Assembly: GCF_000284015.1 (NCBI RefSeq)
Contig: NC_016943.1
Span: 3,637,541 to 3,701,540 of the forward strand
Source: Blastococcus saxobsidens DD2
Lineage (GTDB): Bacteria > Actinomycetota > Actinomycetes > Mycobacteriales > Geodermatophilaceae
Direction: 5' to 3'
DNA: 64,000 bases
Shown in pieces: positions 46,819 through 58,215 of the stretch. The stretch's first letter is position 1. The number at the start of each line of letters is the position of its first letter. The notes beneath the pieces were generated by a model. The model ran no database searches and was not told where the DNA came from. It saw only the letters and a program-made list of their open reading frames with translations. The translations under genes were made by a program, and so were the position numbers.

Positions 46819-48895
46819 CCAGGTGCCCAGCGAGAGCGCGTCCCCGACCAGCGACCTGCCCGCCGACCGATACCTGAACCGCGAACTGTCCTGGCTGGAC
46901 TTCAACGCCCGGGTGCTCGAGCTCGCCGAGGACGACTCGCTGCCCCTGCTGGAACGGGTCGAGTTCCTCGCGATCTTCGCCAGCAACCTCGACGAGTTCT
47001 TCATGGTCCGCATCGCCGGGCTGAAGCGCCGGCAGAGCACCGGCCTCACCGTCCGCTCGCCCGACGGGCTGACCATCCGCGAGCAGCTCGAGCGGGTGAC
47101 CACGCGGACCCAGGAACTCGTCCAGCGGCACTCCGACGTCTTCAACAAGGACGTGCTGCCCCGGCTGGAGGAGACCGGCATCCGGATCGTCCACTGGGAG
47201 GACCTGCAGGACGACGCCGCCCGGCGGCTGCGGGACTACTTCCGCGACCAGGTGTTCCCGGTGCTCACGCCGCTGGCCGTCGATCCGGCGCACCCCTTCC
47301 CCTACATCAGCGGGCTGTCGCTGAACCTCGCCGTGTCGGTGCGCGACCCCGACACGAACGCCCCCCGCTTCGCGCGGCTCAAGGTGCCGAACAACGTGCC
47401 CCGGTTCGTCCGGGTCGCCTCGCAGGACGACACGGCGACCTTCCTGCCGCTCGAGGACCTGATCGCCGCCCACCTGGCTCAGCTGTTCCCGGGCCTGGAG
47501 GTGCTCGACCACCACTTCTTCCGGGTCACCCGGAACGCCGACATGGAGGTGGAGGAGGACCGGGACGAGGACCTGCTGCAGGCGCTGGAGCGCGAGCTCG
47601 CCCGGCGCCGCTTCGGCCCGGCGGTGCGCCTCGAGGTGGGCGAGCCGATGGACCCCCGCATCCTCGAGGTCCTCATGTCGGAGCTGGAGGTCTCCCCCTC
47701 GGACGTGGTCCACGTGCCGGGGCTGCTCGACCTGGCCTCGCTGCTCGCCCTCTACGACCTCGACCGCCCCGAGCTCAAGGACGAGCCGTTCGTGCCGGCG
47801 ACGCACCCGCGGTTGAGCGAGGGCGAGACCCCCAAGAGCGTGTTCGCCACGCTGCGCGAGGGCGACGTCCTGCTGCACCACCCGTACCACTCGTTTGCCA
47901 CGAGCGTGCAGCGCTTCATCGAGCAGGCCGCCGCCGACCCCAACGTGCTGGCCATCAAGCAGACCCTCTACCGGACCTCCGGCGACTCGCCCATCGTCAA
48001 CGCGCTCATCGAGGCGGCGGAGGCGGGCAAGCAGGTCGTCGTCCTCGTGGAGATCAAGGCACGCTTCGACGAGGAGGCCAACATCACCTGGGCCCGGTCG
48101 CTGGAGCGGGCCGGCTGCCACGTCGTCTACGGCCTGGTGGGGCTCAAGACCCACTGCAAGACGGCGCTCGTGGTGCGGCGCGAGCAGGGCGTGATCCGGC
48201 GGTACTGCCACATCGGCACGGGCAACTACAACCCCAAGACCGCGCGCATCTACGAGGACCTCGGCATCCTCACCGCCGACCCGCGGGTGGGCGCCGACCT
48301 CACCGACCTGTTCAACACGCTCACCGGCTACTCCCGCCAGACCAACTACCGCACCCTCATGGTCGCCCCGCACGGCATTCGCAACGGGCTGCTCGAGAAG
48401 ATCCGGCGCGAGGCCCGGCACGCGGCCGAGGGACGCCCCTCGGGCATCCGGATCAAGGCCAACTCGATCGTCGACGAGCGCCTGATCGATGCCCTCTACG
48501 AGGCGTCGCGGGCCGGCGTCCCGGTGGAGCTGTTCGTCCGCGGGATCTGCGCGCTCCGGCCCGGCGTCCCGGGGCTGTCGGAGACCATCCGGGTGCGCTC
48601 CATCGTCGGCCGGTTCCTCGAGCACTCGCGGGTCATCTCGTTCCACAACAGCGGCGATCCCGAGTGGTGGATCGGCAGCGCCGACCTCATGCACCGCAAC
48701 CTGGACCGCCGCGTCGAGGTGCTGCTGAGGGTCTGCGACGAAACCCTGCGTACCCAGCTGGAGGAGTCGCTGTCCCCCGCCATGGCCCCGGGGGTGCGCA
48801 GCTGGGAGCTGCGCAGCGACGGGCAGTGGGAACGGCTGGAGGGGCGCGACTACCAGGCCGAGCTGATGCGCCGGATCCATGAGCTCGCCGGCTGA
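46805..48895 (+). CDS. ppk1: Polyphosphate kinase 1
   Basis: Ppk1 makes and uses polyphosphate. The roughly 690-residue protein has the opening [20 protein letters not shown], the autophosphorylating histidine H469 in CHIGTGNYN, the second histidine H450 in LKTHCKT and [16 protein letters not shown]. The longest frame starts at a GTG at 46805. A GTG at 46823 (M-P-S-E-S-A) is at least as plausible because it clears most of the fbiD end; neither has a good ribosome site. mutT1 begins inside its 3' end. Confidence 0.93.
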   Translation: MRHDDQVPSESASPTSDLPADRYLNRELSWLDFNARVLELAEDDSLPLLERVEFLAIFASNLDEFFMVRIAGLKRRQSTGLTVRSPDGLTIREQLERVTTRTQELVQRHSDVFNKDVLPRLEETGIRIVHWEDLQDDAARRLRDYFRDQVFPVLTPLAVDPAHPFPYISGLSLNLAVSVRDPDTNAPRFARLKVPNNVPRFVRVASQDDTATFLPLEDLIAAHLAQLFPGLEVLDHHFFRVTRNADMEVEEDRDEDLLQALERELARRRFGPAVRLEVGEPMDPRILEVLMSELEVSPSDVVHVPGLLDLASLLALYDLDRPELKDEPFVPATHPRLSEGETPKSVFATLREGDVLLHHPYHSFATSVQRFIEQAAADPNVLAIKQTLYRTSGDSPIVNALIEAAEAGKQVVVLVEIKARFDEEANITWARSLERAGCHVVYGLVGLKTHCKTALVVRREQGVIRRYCHIGTGNYNPKTARIYEDLGILTADPRVGADLTDLFNTLTGYSRQTNYRTLMVAPHGIRNGLLEKIRREARHAAEGRPSGIRIKANSIVDERLIDALYEASRAGVPVELFVRGICALRPGVPGLSETIRVRSIVGRFLEHSRVISFHNSGDPEWWIGSADLMHRNLDRRVEVLLRVCDETLRTQLEESLSPAMAPGVRSWELRSDGQWERLEGRDYQAELMRRIHELAG

Positions 48896-49799
48896 GCCGC
48901 CGGTGATCGCCGCCGCGGGCGGGATCGTGTGGCGCCCGGCCGACGACGGCGGCACTGAGATCGCGGTGGTCCACCGCGCCCGCTACGACGACTGGTCGCT
49001 CCCCAAGGGCAAGCTGGACCGGGGTGAGCACGCGCTCGGTGCGGCGCACCGCGAGGTGGTGGAGGAGACCGGCCTGGACGTGGTCGCCGGACGCCGCGGG
49101 CTCACCACCCGGTACGCCGTGGACGGGGCCGCGAAGCGGGTCGACTACTGGCTCATGCGCTGCGTGGGCGGCAGCTTCGTGGCCAACGACGAGGTCGACG
49201 AGTTGCGCTGGCTGCCGGCCGACGAGGCCGCAGGGCTGTGCAGCCACGACCACGACCGGCAGGTCATGGCCGACGCAGCCCGCGCCGACGTCCCGCGGGA
49301 GGTGGACCTGCTCCTCGTGCGGCACGGTCGCGCCGGCCACCGGCACGAGTTCGAGGGCCCCGACGAGCTCCGGCCGCTGGACGCCAAGGGACGGCGGCAG
49401 GCGCAGCGCCTGGCCGCGGCGCTCCCGCTGTTCGGTCCGACCACCGTGGCCGCCGCCGGGAGGGTGCGCTGCCGGCAGACGGTGGCGCCCCTGGCCGCGT
49501 CCCTCGCAGTGGAGACCCTGGAGTGGCCCGAGTTCGGCGAGCAGGAGTTCTCCAGCGACCCGGAGCGGGCCCTGACGGCGGTGCACCGGCTGCTGGCCGG
49601 CCCGGGCGTCACCGTGGTCTGCAGCCAGGGCGCAGCCATCCCGTCGCTGCTGCAGGCGCTCGGCGTGCACGGCCACGGCGTGCCAGGCCTGCTGCCGCCG
49701 GCCGCCAAGGGCAGCACGTGGGCCCTCGGCGGCCGGCCGGGCGCGCTGGTCGCCGACTACTACCGCGACTTCGACCCCGACCCCGACGCCCCGTCATAG
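48879..49799 (+). CDS. mutT1: MutT1-type Nudix/histidine phosphatase fusion
   Basis: This 306-residue protein joins a Nudix domain (box near residues 44-66, [18 protein letters not shown] then EETGL) to a histidine phosphatase domain (RHG at 148-150, then [20 protein letters not shown]). This two-domain form matches mycobacterial MutT1, which hydrolyses 8-oxo-dGTP and diadenosine polyphosphates. It begins 17 bases inside ppk1, so both are co-transcribed. It ends in a hairpin that includes its own stop codon. Confidence 0.88.
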   Translation: MSSPAEPPVIAAAGGIVWRPADDGGTEIAVVHRARYDDWSLPKGKLDRGEHALGAAHREVVEETGLDVVAGRRGLTTRYAVDGAAKRVDYWLMRCVGGSFVANDEVDELRWLPADEAAGLCSHDHDRQVMADAARADVPREVDLLLVRHGRAGHRHEFEGPDELRPLDAKGRRQAQRLAAALPLFGPTTVAAAGRVRCRQTVAPLAASLAVETLEWPEFGEQEFSSDPERALTAVHRLLAGPGVTVVCSQGAAIPSLLQALGVHGHGVPGLLPPAAKGSTWALGGRPGALVADYYRDFDPDPDAPS

Positions 49800-49858
49800 G
49801 CAGAGGAACCTATGCACACGGTTTCGCGACGGAATCCACATGCACAGGTTCCTCTGCC
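49799..49858. terminator. Bidirectional terminator-like inverted repeat between mutT1 and leuD
   Basis: GGCAGAGGAACCT-A-TGCA at 49799-49816 is repeated inverted at 49841-49858 with one mismatch; the 24-base loop holds CACGGTTTCGCGACGG. It can stop both the plus-strand mutT1 transcript and the minus-strand leuCD transcript. The left arm starts in the mutT1 TAG stop codon. Confidence 0.7.
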
Positions 49859-49873
49859 CGGGGATGGGCGAGG

Positions 49874-50473
49874 TCAGCGCGCGGGGATCGCCTCCGGCAG
49901 CCAGGCCGGACGGCGGGCCTCGAAGGTCTCGACGTCGTCGAGGTGCCGCTCGGTCAGCCCGACGTCGTCCAACCCCTCCAGGAGCCGCCACCGGGTGTAG
50001 TCGTCGGCCTCGAACGGGACGGTCGTGTCGCCGTAGGTGACCTCCTTGGCCTGCAGGTCGACGGTGATCTGCGTGCTGGGGTCGGCCTCGATCGCGGCCC
50101 ACAGCTTCTCGACCTCGGCCTGCGCCATGACCACGGTGAGCAGCCCGGACTTGGTCGAGTTGTTCTTGAAGATGTCGGCGAACCGCGAGGAGATGACCAC
50201 CCGGAAGCCGCCGTCGAGGAGCGCCCAGACCGCGTGCTCCCGGGAGGACCCGGTGCCGAAGTCCGGGCCGGCGACCAGGACCGAGGCGTCGGCGTACTCG
50301 GACTTGTTGAGGACGAAGTCCGGCTCGTTGGTGCGCCAGGCGACGAACAGCCCGTCCTCGAAGCCGGTGCGGGTGATCCGCTTCAGGTACTCGGCCGGGA
50401 TGATCTGGTCGGTGTCGACGGCGCTGCGGCGCAGCGGCGCCGCGGTACCGGTGTGCGTGGTGAAGGCGTCCAT
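49874..50473 (-). CDS. leuD: 3-isopropylmalate dehydratase small subunit
   Basis: LeuD is the swivel domain of isopropylmalate isomerase. The 199-residue protein has [39 protein letters not shown], and [18 protein letters not shown], all family hallmarks. It is the second gene after leuC, with a 3-base gap. Both act in leucine synthesis. Confidence 0.96.
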   Translation of the reverse strand: MDAFTTHTGTAAPLRRSAVDTDQIIPAEYLKRITRTGFEDGLFVAWRTNEPDFVLNKSEYADASVLVAGPDFGTGSSREHAVWALLDGGFRVVISSRFADIFKNNSTKSGLLTVVMAQAEVEKLWAAIEADPSTQITVDLQAKEVTYGDTTVPFEADDYTRWRLLEGLDDVGLTERHLDDVETFEARRPAWLPEAIPAR

Positions 50474-50476
50474 GGC

Positions 50477-51883
<1,407 letters not shown>

Positions 51884-51922
51884 GGTCTCGTCCCCTTCGG
51901 GTGACTGGTCGATCCCGGAGTA

Positions 51923-51966
51923 GCTGTCCCACTCTGCGGGATGCGAGTATTGCTGTGTGGGACAGC
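51923..51966. promoter_or_regulatory. Inverted repeat operator between leuC and ndgR
   Basis: A perfect 10-base inverted repeat, GCTGTCCCAC at 51923-51932 and GTGGGACAGC at 51957-51966, covers the ndgR GTG codon (51957-51959) and lies 40-80 bases before leuC. IclR-family regulators such as NdgR control leuCD in streptomycetes, so autoregulation and leuC control fit. The 24-base spacer suggests two dimer contacts or a loop. Confidence 0.55.
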
Positions 51967-52658
51967 CTAACCCGGTAGCGGTCTTGGACAAAGCGGTCTC
52001 GATCCTGCACGCCGTCGCGCACGAGCCGGCGACCCTCGCCGAGCTCGTCGCACGCACCGGTCTCCCCCGCGCGACGGCCCACCGGCTGGCCGTCGCGCTC
52101 GAGGGTCACCGCCTGGTGCGCCGTACCGACGGCGGCAGCTGGGCCCCCGGCCCGGCGCTCGCGGAGCTGGGGCGCGGTACCGCCGACATCGGCGAGATGG
52201 CCGGCCGGCACCTGGTCACCCTGCGCGACGCCACCGGCGAGAGTGCCCAGTTCTACGTGCGCGACGGGGCCACCCGGGTCTGCGTCGCCGCCGCCGAGCG
52301 CACCAGCGGCCTGCGGGACACCGTGCCGGTGGGCGCGCGCCTGCCCATGACCGCGGGCTCGGCCGCGCACGCCCTGCTGGCCTTCATGCCCGTGGACGAG
52401 GTCAACCGGCTGCTGCCGAACGCCAGCTTCACCGCCCGCACGCTGCTCGACGTCCGCCGGCGCGGCTGGGCACACAGCGTGGCCGAACGCGAGCCCGGGG
52501 TGGCTTCGCTGTCGGCGCCGGTGCGTGACGCGACCGGGGCGGTGCTCGGCGCGGTGTCGATCTCCGGCCCGGTGGAGCGGCTGGGCCGCCGGCCCGGCGC
52601 CGAGGTCATCGGCGCGGTGCTCGACGCCTCCGCGGCCATCTCCCGCGCGGCACGCTAG
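51957..52658 (+). CDS. ndgR: IclR-family regulator, NdgR/LtbR-like
   Basis: NdgR (LtbR in corynebacteria) represses leucine and other amino acid genes. The 233-residue protein has a winged HTH ([39 protein letters not shown]), followed by the IclR effector domain ([43 protein letters not shown]). The divergent position beside leuCD is the diagnostic context. The GTG start lies inside its own inverted repeat, and there is no room for a ribosome site clear of it, so it may be leaderless or self-repressing. Confidence 0.9.
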   Translation: MGQPNPVAVLDKAVSILHAVAHEPATLAELVARTGLPRATAHRLAVALEGHRLVRRTDGGSWAPGPALAELGRGTADIGEMAGRHLVTLRDATGESAQFYVRDGATRVCVAAAERTSGLRDTVPVGARLPMTAGSAAHALLAFMPVDEVNRLLPNASFTARTLLDVRRRGWAHSVAEREPGVASLSAPVRDATGAVLGAVSISGPVERLGRRPGAEVIGAVLDASAAISRAAR

Positions 52659-52741
52659 CCCCGGGGCGCCGACGACACGACCGCCTGGCGGTGAGCGACG
52701 AAGCTCTGGACGTGACCGCGCGACCGGCTGGACACTGACCC

Positions 52742-53842
52742 ATGACCGCCACCGGCAATCGCGGAACGGCCCGTGTCGCCCAGCCCGGCGAGGGCATCGG
52801 TCTCGACGAGCTCGCCCTGGCCACCCGCAACCACGGCCTGCCGCTCGAGGCGCTCCGGTACGACGTCACCCCACCGGGCCTGCACTACGTCCTCACCCAC
52901 TTCGACATCCCCGCCGCCGACCCCGCGTCCTGGGAGCTGCGGATCGACGGCGCCGTCGACCGGCCGCTCACCCTGGGCCTGGACGAGCTCATGCGCCGAC
53001 CCGCCGTCACCTCTCGCGTCCTGCTCGAGTGCGCCGGAAACGGCCGGGCCCGCCTCGAACCCCGGCCGGTCAGCCAGCCGTGGCTCCTGGAAGCCGTCGG
53101 GACGGCGGAGTGGACCGGCACGCCGCTGGCGCCGTTGCTGAGAGAGGCGGGGGTCCACCCCGCCTCCGTCGACGTCGTCTTCACCGGCGCCGACCACGGC
53201 GTGGAGCGCGGCGTCGAGCAGGACTACGCCCGCGGGCTGCCGCTGGCCGAGGCGCTGCGTCCGGATGCGCTGCTGGTCTGGGCGATGAACGGGCAGCCGC
53301 TCCCGCCGCAGCACGGCGCCCCGCTCCGGCTGGTGCTCCCTGGCTGGTACGGGATGGCGCAGGTGAAGTGGCTGACCAGGATCGACGTCCTGACCGAGCC
53401 GTTCACCGGCTACCAGAACGCCACCGCCTACCGGCTGAAGGTGCACGCGGACGACCAGGGCGAGCCGGTCACCCGCATCCGACCGCGCGCCCTGCTGGCC
53501 CCGCCGGGCTGGCCCGACTTCATGACCCGGGAACGGTTCGTCCGCGCCGGTGCCGCGCCCTTGTCCGGGCGGGCCTGGTCCGGCCGCGCGGCCATCACGC
53601 GGGTCGAGGTCAGCACTGACGGCGGCCGGACCTGGGACGACGCCGTCCTGGCCCCGGCCGACCCCGCCCACCCGTTCAGCTGGCGGGCCTGGACCTACGA
53701 CTGGACCGCGGCCGCTGGTGTCCACGAGCTGATCGTCCGGGCCACCGACGAGCAGGGCACCCAGCCGGTCGAGCAGGAGTGGAACCGCCAGGGCATGGCG
53801 AACAACCTCGTGCAGCGGGTCGCGGTCACGGTCCTGACCTGA
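52742..53842 (+). CDS. Sulfite oxidase-family molybdoenzyme without export signal
   Basis: This 366-residue protein has the oxidoreductase molybdopterin domain with the Mo-ligand cysteine C97 in LLECAGNGRA, then AEWTGTPLAPLLREAGV, GADHGVE, LVWAMNGQPLPPQHGAPLRL and YGMAQVKWL. The Mo-co dimerisation domain follows (ITRVEVSTDGGRTWDDAVL). No twin-arginine signal is present, so it is probably cytoplasmic. The substrate may be sulfite or a related sulfoxide; this cannot be fixed. Starts with an ATG 83 bases after ndgR. Confidence 0.85.
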   Translation: MTATGNRGTARVAQPGEGIGLDELALATRNHGLPLEALRYDVTPPGLHYVLTHFDIPAADPASWELRIDGAVDRPLTLGLDELMRRPAVTSRVLLECAGNGRARLEPRPVSQPWLLEAVGTAEWTGTPLAPLLREAGVHPASVDVVFTGADHGVERGVEQDYARGLPLAEALRPDALLVWAMNGQPLPPQHGAPLRLVLPGWYGMAQVKWLTRIDVLTEPFTGYQNATAYRLKVHADDQGEPVTRIRPRALLAPPGWPDFMTRERFVRAGAAPLSGRAWSGRAAITRVEVSTDGGRTWDDAVLAPADPAHPFSWRAWTYDWTAAAGVHELIVRATDEQGTQPVEQEWNRQGMANNLVQRVAVTVLT

Positions 53843-53868
53843 CCGGCGTCGCTCCGGCCCGAAGACGG

Positions 53869-53902
53869 CGAGAGCCCCCGACCAGCAGGTCGGGGGCTCT
53901 CG
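53869..53902 (-). terminator. Terminator after tRNA-Glu copy 1
   Basis: CGAGAGCCCCCGACC and GGTCGGGGGCTCTCG form a 15-bp perfect stem with the 4-base loop AGCA, beginning 7 bases past the tRNA 3' end on the minus strand. No T tract follows, but stem strength suggests a real terminator. Confidence 0.8.
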
Positions 53903-53908
53903 AGCGCG

Positions 53909-53981
53909 TAGCCCCGAAGGGATTCGAACCCTCGCTACCGCCGTGAGAGGGCGGCGTCCTGGGCCGCTAGACGACGGGGCC
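53909..53981 (-). tRNA. tRNA-Glu (anticodon CTC), copy 1
   Basis: The 73-base minus-strand gene folds with a G1-U72 acceptor pair, the D arm, an anticodon stem CCGCC/GGCGG and loop CTCTCAC (CTC anticodon), and a T arm with TTCGAAT. The discriminator is A73 and CCA is not encoded. It is identical to the next tRNA-Glu. Confidence 0.96.
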
Positions 53982-54041
53982 GGACAGCGGACATGTTGCC
54001 ATGGCCGGAGAGCCGGCCCGCACAGGGGTCCCCGGAGACGG

Positions 54042-54075
54042 CGAGAGCCCCCGGCCGGAAGGCCGGGAGCTCTCG
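54042..54075 (-). terminator. Terminator after tRNA-Glu copy 2
   Basis: CGAGAGCCCCCGGCC and GGCCGGGAGCTCTCG form a 15-bp stem with one C/A mismatch and a GGAA loop. It copies the design of the first terminator, consistent with duplication of a tRNA-terminator unit. Confidence 0.75.
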
Positions 54076-54081
54076 GTCGCG

Positions 54082-54154
54082 TAGCCCCGAAGGGATTCGA
54101 ACCCTCGCTACCGCCGTGAGAGGGCGGCGTCCTGGGCCGCTAGACGACGGGGCC
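54082..54154 (-). tRNA. tRNA-Glu (anticodon CTC), copy 2
   Basis: This 73-base gene is identical in sequence to copy 1 and followed by its own hairpin terminator. Together they may supply the high GAG demand of a GC-rich genome. Confidence 0.96.
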
Positions 54155-54197
54155 GTGCTGTGTCACTGCTGTACTGCAAGAGGAACCAGGCTCCTCG

Positions 54198-54269
54198 CTG
54201 GGGTACCAGGACTCGAACCTAGACTAACGGAACCAGAAACCGTCGGGCTGCCAATTACCCCATACCCCA
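54198..54269 (-). tRNA. tRNA-Gln (anticodon CTG)
   Basis: This 72-base gene has acceptor TGGGGTA paired with TACCCCA, discriminator G, an anticodon loop TTCTGGT (CTG) and the T loop TTCGAGT. In bacteria lacking GlnRS it is charged by GltX and amidated; gltX is 1.2 kb away. Confidence 0.95.
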
Positions 54270-54348
54270 TGGGTAGCACCTCGCGGCGCCGGAGAAGACG
54301 ATACCTGACGCTCCGGCGGCCGGTCGAACCCACCCCCCGGCCAGCGGG

Positions 54349-55434
54349 TCAGTCCGCCGGAGCAAGCTCCGGCGCCGGCGGGCGGAGGTCCAGCGCCGGG
54401 GTGCGCGTCTCGGGCTGCGCGCGCCGCCGCCACCACGCGATCAGCGCCACGTAGCCTCCGAGGCCGGCCAGTCCGATGGCGGCCGGCACGGGGCCGGACA
54501 GCGCCGCAGCGGCCACTCCGGGGCCCAGCAGCCCGGCCAGCAGCAGCACCAGCACGTCGGTGACCACGTGCAGCGCGATCGCCGCTTCCAGCCCGCCGGT
54601 CAGGACCACGATCGCCGAGGCGGTCAGGCCGAACGCGAAGCGGGCGAGGAACGTCGCCAGGTCCGGCGGCAGGTGGACGAGCGAGAACAGGACCGAGCTG
54701 ACCACGGCGGCCACCACCGCTCCGCTCGTCCGGGCGCCGGTCCAGCCGGCGACCGTCTGGCTCAGGTACCCCCGGAACAGGTACTCCTCGGCCGCGGACC
54801 GCACCGGCGTGGTCAGCAGGACGACGACGAGCAGCCAGCCCCACGACCGGACCGGTCCCTCGCTGCCACCGTCCTCGGCAGTGACGTGGAGGAGCACCGA
54901 CAGCCCCAGGGCCGTTCCGGCGGCGAGCGTCGCCAGCAGGACCAGCCGAGGCAGCAGCCGCCGGCGCAACCGCGCGCGCACCGACGACGACCATCCCGCA
55001 GCCATGCCGTGCGCCACGGCCCACGCCAGCCAGACCACCGGCACCGCGACGGCGAGGGCGGCGTTCGTGAGCAGCAGGACGACCGGGTCGGTCGCGGCGA
55101 GCAGCGACAGGGCGGGGCGGACACCGGTGAGGATGCCGATCACGCCGAGGAGCGCGCCGACCACCACGGCGGCCACGCCCAGCAGGCCCCACCCGACCAG
55201 CGGCCGCCACCACGCCCAGTCGCGGGCGCGCATGGCGAGCAGGTACGGCTGCGGCTCGTCGTGCGGCGGCGTGCCGGGAGGCGGCGGCCAGACGACGGGC
55301 GCCGGAGCCGGGGCGGTACCGGCCGCCTGGGGCCACGGGCTGAGCGGGAACCGTCCCGGCTCCGGGCGCAGCGTCGGCGGCGGGCCGGCGTAGGGTGCCC
55401 CGGCCGGCCCGCCACCGGGTCCCGGCGGGGTCAT
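54349..55434 (-). CDS. CPBP-family intramembrane metalloprotease
   Basis: This 361-residue protein has a Pro-rich N-terminal 60 residues and about eight membrane helices. The CAAX-protease motifs are [27 protein letters not shown] and a later H in [12 protein letters not shown]. Such enzymes process prenylated or small peptide substrates; no partner is visible. The ATG at 55434 overlaps the gltX stop by four bases. Confidence 0.85.
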   Translation of the reverse strand: MTPPGPGGGPAGAPYAGPPPTLRPEPGRFPLSPWPQAAGTAPAPAPVVWPPPPGTPPHDEPQPYLLAMRARDWAWWRPLVGWGLLGVAAVVVGALLGVIGILTGVRPALSLLAATDPVVLLLTNAALAVAVPVVWLAWAVAHGMAAGWSSSVRARLRRRLLPRLVLLATLAAGTALGLSVLLHVTAEDGGSEGPVRSWGWLLVVVLLTTPVRSAAEEYLFRGYLSQTVAGWTGARTSGAVVAAVVSSVLFSLVHLPPDLATFLARFAFGLTASAIVVLTGGLEAAIALHVVTDVLVLLLAGLLGPGVAAAALSGPVPAAIGLAGLGGYVALIAWWRRRAQPETRTPALDLRPPAPELAPAD

Positions 55435-56906
55435 CCCGCGGTGGCGACCGTGCGGGCCGCGGCCAGGCGCGCCAACGTCCGCTCCCGGCCCAGCAGCTCC
55501 ATCGACTCGTACAGCGGCGGGGACACCGTCCGGCCGCTCACCGCGACGCGCACCGGCCCGAAGGCCTGCCGCGGCTTGCGGCCCAGGCCCTCCACCAGCG
55601 CCTCCTTCAGCGCCTGCTCGATCGCCGGAGTGGTCCACCCGGGGAGGTCGCGCAGCGCCGTCGCCGCCGCGTCGAGCACCTCGACCGCGGCCTCGCCGGA
55701 CAGCTGCTTTTCCGCCGCCGCAGGATCGATCTCCACCTCGTCGACGAAGAGGAAGCCCAGCAGGCCGACCGCCTCCGACAGCACGATCATGCGCTCCTGG
55801 GCCAGCGGCGCGATCGCCGACAGCACCGCGGCCTGCTCCGCCGTCGGCGGCTCCGCGACGAGGCCGGCGCCGGCCAGGTACGGGGTCACCCGCTCGGTGA
55901 ACTCCTCGACCGGCAGGGCCCGCAGGTGCGTGGCGTTGATCGCCTCGGCCTTCTTGAGGTCGAAGCGCGCCGGGTTGGCGCTGACGCGGGTGACGTCGAA
56001 GGCCGCGACCATCTCGGCCGTCGAGAAGATGTCCCGGTCCTCGGCGATCGACCAGCCCAGCAGCGCCAGGTAGTTGGCGAACCCCTCCGGCAGGAAACCC
56101 CGCTCCCGGTACACGTCGAGGTTGGACTGCGGATCGCGCTTGGAGAGCTTCTTGCTGCCCTCCCCGGTGACGTAGGGCAGGTGGCCGAACCGGGGGGTGC
56201 CCTGAGCGACGCCGATGTCGGTCAGCGCGCCGTAGAGGGCGAGCTGGCGCGGGGTCGAGGGCAGCAGGTCCTCGCCACGCAGCACGTCGGTGATCTGCAT
56301 CAGGGCGTCGTCGACCGGGTTGACGAAGGGGTACAGCGGCGCACCGTTGCCCCGGACGAGCACGAAGTCCGGCACGGACCCGGCGGCGAACCGCACCTCG
56401 CCGCGCACCAGGTCGGTCCAGACCAGGTCCTCGTCGGGCATGCGCAGCCGCAGCACCGGCTGGCGGCCCTCGTCCCGGAAGGCGGTCTTCTGCGCGTCGG
56501 TGAGGAACCGGTCGGCGTTGTCGTAGCCGAGCTTGGGGTCCTGGCCGGCCGCGCGCCGGCGGGCGTCGACCTCCTCGTTGGTGGAGAAGGACTCGTAGGC
56601 GTGCCCGGCCTCGAGCAGCTTCGCCGCCACCTCGCGGTAGATGTCGTACCGCTCCGACTGGCGGTAGGGGCCGTGCGGACCGCCGACCTCGGGGCCCTCG
56701 TCCCACTCCAGGCCCAGCCACCGCAGGCAGTCGAGCAGGTGGCGGTAGGACTCCTCGGAGTCGCGGGAGGCGTCGGTGTCCTCGATGCGGAAGACGAACG
56801 TGCCGCCCGAGTGCCGGGCGTGCGCCCAGTTGAACAGCGCCGTCCGCATCAGCCCGACGTGGACCATGCCCGTCGGGGACGGGCAGAAGCGGGTGCGCAC
56901 CGTCAC
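55431..56906 (-). CDS. gltX: Glutamyl-tRNA synthetase
   Basis: GltX charges tRNA-Glu and, in species without GlnRS, also tRNA-Gln. The 491-residue protein has the HIGH-like [19 protein letters not shown] and KMSKS-like [11 protein letters not shown]. The GTG at 56906 overlaps the FAH gene stop as GTGA. Its close linkage with tRNA-Glu and tRNA-Gln genes is notable. Confidence 0.96.
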   Translation of the reverse strand: MTVRTRFCPSPTGMVHVGLMRTALFNWAHARHSGGTFVFRIEDTDASRDSEESYRHLLDCLRWLGLEWDEGPEVGGPHGPYRQSERYDIYREVAAKLLEAGHAYESFSTNEEVDARRRAAGQDPKLGYDNADRFLTDAQKTAFRDEGRQPVLRLRMPDEDLVWTDLVRGEVRFAAGSVPDFVLVRGNGAPLYPFVNPVDDALMQITDVLRGEDLLPSTPRQLALYGALTDIGVAQGTPRFGHLPYVTGEGSKKLSKRDPQSNLDVYRERGFLPEGFANYLALLGWSIAEDRDIFSTAEMVAAFDVTRVSANPARFDLKKAEAINATHLRALPVEEFTERVTPYLAGAGLVAEPPTAEQAAVLSAIAPLAQERMIVLSEAVGLLGFLFVDEVEIDPAAAEKQLSGEAAVEVLDAAATALRDLPGWTTPAIEQALKEALVEGLGRKPRQAFGPVRVAVSGRTVSPPLYESMELLGRERTLARLAAARTVATAG

Positions 56907-57715
56907 CGGGCGCCACCGGCGGTGGAGACGGCCTCGGACTCGGTCACCGTGTTGGTGAGCGTGCCCAGCCCCTGGATCGTGACCGTGACCGTCTGGCCCG
57001 GGCGGATCGGGCCCACGCCCGACGGGGTGCCGGTCAGCACGACGTCACCGGGCAGCAGGGTCATCACCTGCGAGATGTAGGAGATCAGGGTGGGGATGTC
57101 GAAGAGCAGCTGGCTGGTGCGACCGGACTGGCGGCGCTCCCCGTCGACGTCGCAGGTGACCTCGAGGTCGGCGGCGTCCAGGCCGATGCCGGGCAGGTCG
57201 GTCTCGATCCACGGGCCCAGGGGGCAGAACGAGTCGAAGCCCTTGGCCCGGGTCCACTGTCCGTCGCTCTTCTGCATGTCCCGCTCGGTCACGTCGTTGC
57301 CGACCGTGTAGCCGAACACGCTGCCCAGCGCCTGCTCCGGCGTCACGTTGCGGGCACCGCGGGCGCCGATGACGACGGCGAGCTCCGCCTCGTGGTGCAC
57401 GTTCGTGCTGCCCGGCGGGATGCGGATGGCGTCGCCGGGGCCGATGACCGACGTGGACGGCTTGAGGAACAGCAGGGGCTGCTCCGGGGCGTCCCCGGTG
57501 TTCATCTCCTTGACGTGCTCGGCGTAGTTCTTGCCGACGCACACCACCTTGCTCGGCAGGATCGGCGAGAGCAGCCGGATGTCGGCCTGCGCGAAGCGCG
57601 TACCGGTGAAGGAGATCTGGCCGAAGGGGTGGCCCTCGATCTGGGCGACCTGGCCGTCCCCGTCGAGGACGCCGAAGGACATGCCCTGCGGGGAGGCGAA
57701 ACGGACGATGCGCAC
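56903..57715 (-). CDS. Fumarylacetoacetate hydrolase-family protein
   Basis: This 270-residue protein has the FAH metal and catalytic pattern [25 protein letters not shown] (E109, E111), [29 protein letters not shown] and TGTPSGVGP. The family includes fumarylpyruvate hydrolases and isomerases; the substrate is unknown. It overlaps gltX and diverges from the ABM gene. Confidence 0.9.
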   Translation of the reverse strand: MRIVRFASPQGMSFGVLDGDGQVAQIEGHPFGQISFTGTRFAQADIRLLSPILPSKVVCVGKNYAEHVKEMNTGDAPEQPLLFLKPSTSVIGPGDAIRIPPGSTNVHHEAELAVVIGARGARNVTPEQALGSVFGYTVGNDVTERDMQKSDGQWTRAKGFDSFCPLGPWIETDLPGIGLDAADLEVTCDVDGERRQSGRTSQLLFDIPTLISYISQVMTLLPGDVVLTGTPSGVGPIRPGQTVTVTIQGLGTLTNTVTESEAVSTAGGAR

Positions 57716-57876
57716 GACCCGACACTAGCCGCCGGGCGGCAGGGTGCCTGCCGACCAGCCGGATCCCGGACGGAGCCCGGCTCTTTCCTCGCCCGCGGTC
57801 GGGGGCCGGGGACGTACCGCTCCGCGGGCCGGGGGACGGCGAATGGCGGCGGTGTCGTCCGGAGGACGACGATGTC

Positions 57877-58206
57877 ATGGTGATCCTGATCGTCGTGAAG
57901 TTCCCTGTCCGCCCCGACCGCGCCGACGAATGGGCCGGGCTGGCCGCCGACTACGCCCGCGCGGTGAACGCCGAGGAGGGCTCGCTGTTCTTCGAGTGGT
58001 CGCGGAGCCTCGAGGAGCCCGACACGTTCGTCTGCGTCGAGGGCTTCCGGGACGCCGCGGCCGGCGGTGCGCACGTGGCCACCGACGCCTTCACGCGCTT
58101 CGTCGAGCAGGCGCCGGACCTGGTGTCGGCCCAGCCGCAGATCATCTACGTGGACGCCCCCGAGGTCTCCGGCTGGGGCCCGATGGGCGAGATCCAGCCG
58201 CGCTGA
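57877..58206 (+). CDS. Antibiotic biosynthesis monooxygenase (ABM) domain protein
   Basis: This 109-residue protein has the ABM ferredoxin-like fold (VILIVVKFPVRPDRADEWAGLA, LFFEWSRSLEEPDTFVCVEGFRD, HVATDAFTRFV). Members act as small cofactor-free oxygenases or heme-related enzymes; the substrate is unknown. The ATG has GGAGG about 11 bases upstream. It lies 9 bases before the amidotransferase. Confidence 0.85.
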   Translation: MVILIVVKFPVRPDRADEWAGLAADYARAVNAEEGSLFFEWSRSLEEPDTFVCVEGFRDAAAGGAHVATDAFTRFVEQAPDLVSAQPQIIYVDAPEVSGWGPMGEIQPR

Positions 58207-58215
58207 CCCCCGGTC

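Noticed and set aside
53909-54269. tRNA genes as integration sites for a mobile element
   Set aside because: No integrase, direct repeat of a tRNA end or atypical DNA is visible beside them; the duplicate is a full tRNA with terminator.
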